Assembly: GCA_900553365.1 (NCBI GenBank) | Contig: USDL01000003.1 | Span: forward strand, 1-64,000 | Length of the DNA stretch: 64,000 bases | From: an uncultured Clostridium sp. | GTDB lineage: Bacteria > Bacillota > Clostridia > TANB77 > CAG-508 | Direction: 5' to 3' | Shown: in pieces, positions 62,907-64,000 of the stretch | Numbering within the stretch: position 1 is the first letter of the stretch | Layout of the letters: every line of letters begins with the position of its first letter | Position numbers and translations under genes: made by a program | The notes under the pieces: generated by a model | Seen by the model: only the letters and a program-made list of their open reading frames with translations | What the model was told of the DNA's origin: nothing | The model's database searches: none

Positions 62907-63298
62907 ATGCAAGATTTTATTAATAATTTAGATTGGATGATGTTACTAAGAGCTTTCATAGTTGGTGGAGCTATATGTATAATTGGTCAAATTCTTATTG
63001 ACAAAACAAAACTTACACCTGCCAGAATATTAGTAACTTTTGTAACTATTGGTGCAATCTTAGGTGGCCTACGGTATATATCAAAAATTAGTTGATTACG
63101 CAGGTGCAGGAGCAACAGTTCCCTTAACAGGTTTTGGTAATTTGCTTGCAAAGGGAGCAATAAAAAAAGCTGAAACAGACGGCATAATAGGTGCATTTAC
63201 TGGCCGGTACAGCAGCAGCTGCTGGTGGCATTGCAGCGGCAATATTCTTTGGATATATTGCTTCTCTTGTTGCAAAACCTAAAATGAAAAAACAGTAA
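62907..63298 (+). CDS. spoVAE: Stage V sporulation protein AE, needing two +1 shifts at CGG
   Basis: AGAAAGGAGTAAAA precedes ATG 62907. Reading gives MLLRAFIVGGAICIIGQILI and VTIGAILGGL, then CGG (63072-63074). Skipping C gives GIYQKLVDYAGAGATVPLTG, FGNLLAKGAI and GIIGAFTG, then a second in-frame CGG (63205-63207). Skipping C again gives GTAAAAGGIAAAIFFGYIAS and a stop at 63298. The result is a 129-residue SpoVAE with all family motifs and membrane segments in order. Two identical lesions in one otherwise perfect sporulation gene are the strongest evidence here for decoding instead of decay. Confidence 0.92.
63072..63075 (+). other. CGG +1 frameshift site 1 in spoVAE
   Basis: CTA CGG TAT becomes CTA (C) GGT ATA; the zero frame stops 6 codons later at TGA. 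Confidence 0.88.
63205..63208 (+). other. CGG +1 frameshift site 2 in spoVAE
   Basis: GGC CGG TAC becomes GGC (C) GGT ACA, within the frame set by the first shift. Confidence 0.87.
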
Positions 63299-63299
63299 A

Positions 63300-63335
63300 A
63301 AATAAGCTCTGCTAAGCAGAGTTTATTTTTTATTT
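63300..63335. terminator. Bidirectional terminator after spoVAE
   Basis: Stem CTCTGC/GCAGAG with loop TAA, extended by A/T pairs and followed by ATTTTTTATTTTTT. Shared with the convergent surface-protein gene. Confidence 0.9.
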
Positions 63336-64000
63336 TTTAATATATGTATAAATAATATAAATGCAATTATTATTCCAATTCCTATTGCAATTATTGCAGG
63401 TAATTTATTTTCTTTTTTAATCTCAACTGATGAGGATGATATAAATGTATTTATGCTATATTCTCTTTTGGTTTCTCCATCTTCAGCAGTCACAGTAATT
63501 ATTATTGTATTATTACCTTCTTTTAAATCATTGTTACCCTTAATTTCAATTTTTGCTTTTTCATTTTCTGCTTCTGCTAATACTTCAAGTTGATTTACTT
63601 TTTCGTTTATTGTAATATTGTATTTGTAAATTCTCTTTGAAAATATTGGGTATATTTCAAAACCTTTTATTCTTAAGCTCTTTAAATTAGCATTTGCAAG
63701 TTCAGTATTATCAGTTTTTGTAACAATAAGTTTGTATTTTCTTTGTGAATCGTCCTCAGCTGTAACTATTATTGTTATAATATTCTCTCCTTCTTCTAAT
63801 TCAGTATCTCCAGTAATTTGAACTGTAGCATTTTCATCTTCCGCAGTAGCTGTAATTTCTAACTGCTCAACATCTAAGTCGACTATTACATAGTATTCTG
63901 TTGTTTCTTTATTAAATTCTGGTTCATATTCTATGTTTTCTATTTTTAAATAATTTAGATAATTATTGCTAGATTTTTCGTAAGTATACTCATCTTGATA
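63323..64000 (-). CDS. C-terminal part of a surface protein with cadherin-like beta-sandwich repeats (partial)
   Basis: 226 codons are present; the N-terminus lies beyond the window. Two cadherin-like (PF12733-type) repeats are seen: NYLNYLKIENIEYEPEFN with ATAEDENATVQITGDTELEE and ENIITIIVTAED, then ANLKSLRIKGFEIYPIFSKR with EVLAEAENEKAKIEIKGNND and NTIIITVTAEDGETKREY. It ends with a membrane segment (PAIIAIGIGIIIAFILFIHI) and a basic tail LKNKK, so it is held in the membrane with the repeats outside. Function unknown; probably adhesive or structural. Confidence 0.8.
   Translation of the reverse strand, partial: YQDEYTYEKSSNNYLNYLKIENIEYEPEFNKETTEYYVIVDLDVEQLEITATAEDENATVQITGDTELEEGENIITIIVTAEDDSQRKYKLIVTKTDNTELANANLKSLRIKGFEIYPIFSKRIYKYNITINEKVNQLEVLAEAENEKAKIEIKGNNDLKEGNNTIIITVTAEDGETKREYSINTFISSSSVEIKKENKLPAIIAIGIGIIIAFILFIHILKNKK

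Noticed and set aside
17434..63298. Sequencing or assembly errors as the cause of the six CGG breaks
   Set aside because: Not excluded without reads, but unlikely: all six are an extra C exactly before a Gly codon, no other insertion type occurs in these genes, out-of-frame CGG trinucleotides show no errors, and the flanking sequences share no longer motif.
17434..63298. Simple reassignment of CGG to another amino acid
   Set aside because: Reading CGG as any single amino acid leaves all five genes out of frame; a one-base skip is needed each time.
1..64000. CRISPR arrays, tRNA, rRNA, insertion sequences or transposases
   Set aside because: No spaced direct repeats of CRISPR type, no cloverleaf- or rRNA-like sequence and no transposase were recognised; only the RHS core repeats and the 11-bp tandem repeats were found.

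Overview
The window is AT-rich DNA from a low-GC, endospore-forming Firmicute, most likely an uncultivated gut-type Clostridia lineage. Supporting genes are spoIVA, spoVAC-spoVAD-spoVAE, a SpoVD-like PASTA transpeptidase, a GerS-like protein, a PdaB-like deacetylase, sepF/divIVA/ftsZ, GatCAB and PrkC/PrpC. Nearly every gene has a strong GGAGG-type ribosome binding site. The lineage assignment is inference, because no rRNA or tRNA gene is present.

Layout. 1-6100: a repressor-type operator facing out of the window, a SpoU/TrmH rRNA methyltransferase, mfd, an E2-like acyltransferase-fold protein and a DUF421 membrane protein. 6100-10780: an array of orphan RHS C-terminal toxin modules, each followed by a different immunity-like gene and a hairpin, sharing a 223-bp RHS core segment. 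10900-23000: two small genes, gatCAB, the PASTA transpeptidase, lgt, pgi, rpsT, mscL, a MazF-type RNase, a GerS-like protein, divIVA and sepF. 23000-31300: a HAD phosphatase, two polysaccharide deacetylases, paired half-size TSUP permeases, small regulators, an AgrC-like kinase with an adjacent 15-residue peptide gene and a Spo0A-like response regulator, and a tail-less FtsZ. 31400-38500: spoIVA, lexA, an EEP-family hydrolase and smc. 38700-47500: a pilin-like BspA/LRR protein, NfeD-SPFH, a polymer-forming membrane protein, rpe and a UPF0182 protein. 47500-52300: a rlmN-prpC-prkC-ftsY run. 52400-61000: a nine-gene type IV pilus operon. 61100-63300: dodecin-spoVAC-spoVAD-spoVAE. 63300 to the end: the C-terminal part of a surface protein with cadherin-like repeats.

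Main discovery candidate. Five conserved genes (lgt, an EEP hydrolase, a UPF0182 gene, rlmN and spoVAE) are broken in frame at six places, and all six breaks are the same event. An in-frame CGG codon is met, one base (the C) must be skipped, and reading resumes on the overlapping GGN glycine codon. Skipping that one base restores the family reading frame and a single Gly each time, and every repaired length is a whole number of codons. Checking the other recognised genes by eye, I found only one other in-frame CGG (codon 4 of an atypical Cys-rich gene at 11260). CGG trinucleotides are common out of frame and cause no breaks there. This suggests that CGG is an unassigned or 'hungry' codon in this organism that triggers efficient +1 frameshifting, so that CGGN acts as a four-base glycine codon.

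Other notable items are the RHS toxin cassette array (one GIY-YIG-like tip is interrupted at an A8 tract), the peptide/AgrC/Spo0A-like signalling locus, a shared 11-bp tandem repeat upstream of the pilus promoters, a prepilin-peptidase homologue without its protease aspartates, and a tail-less FtsZ.
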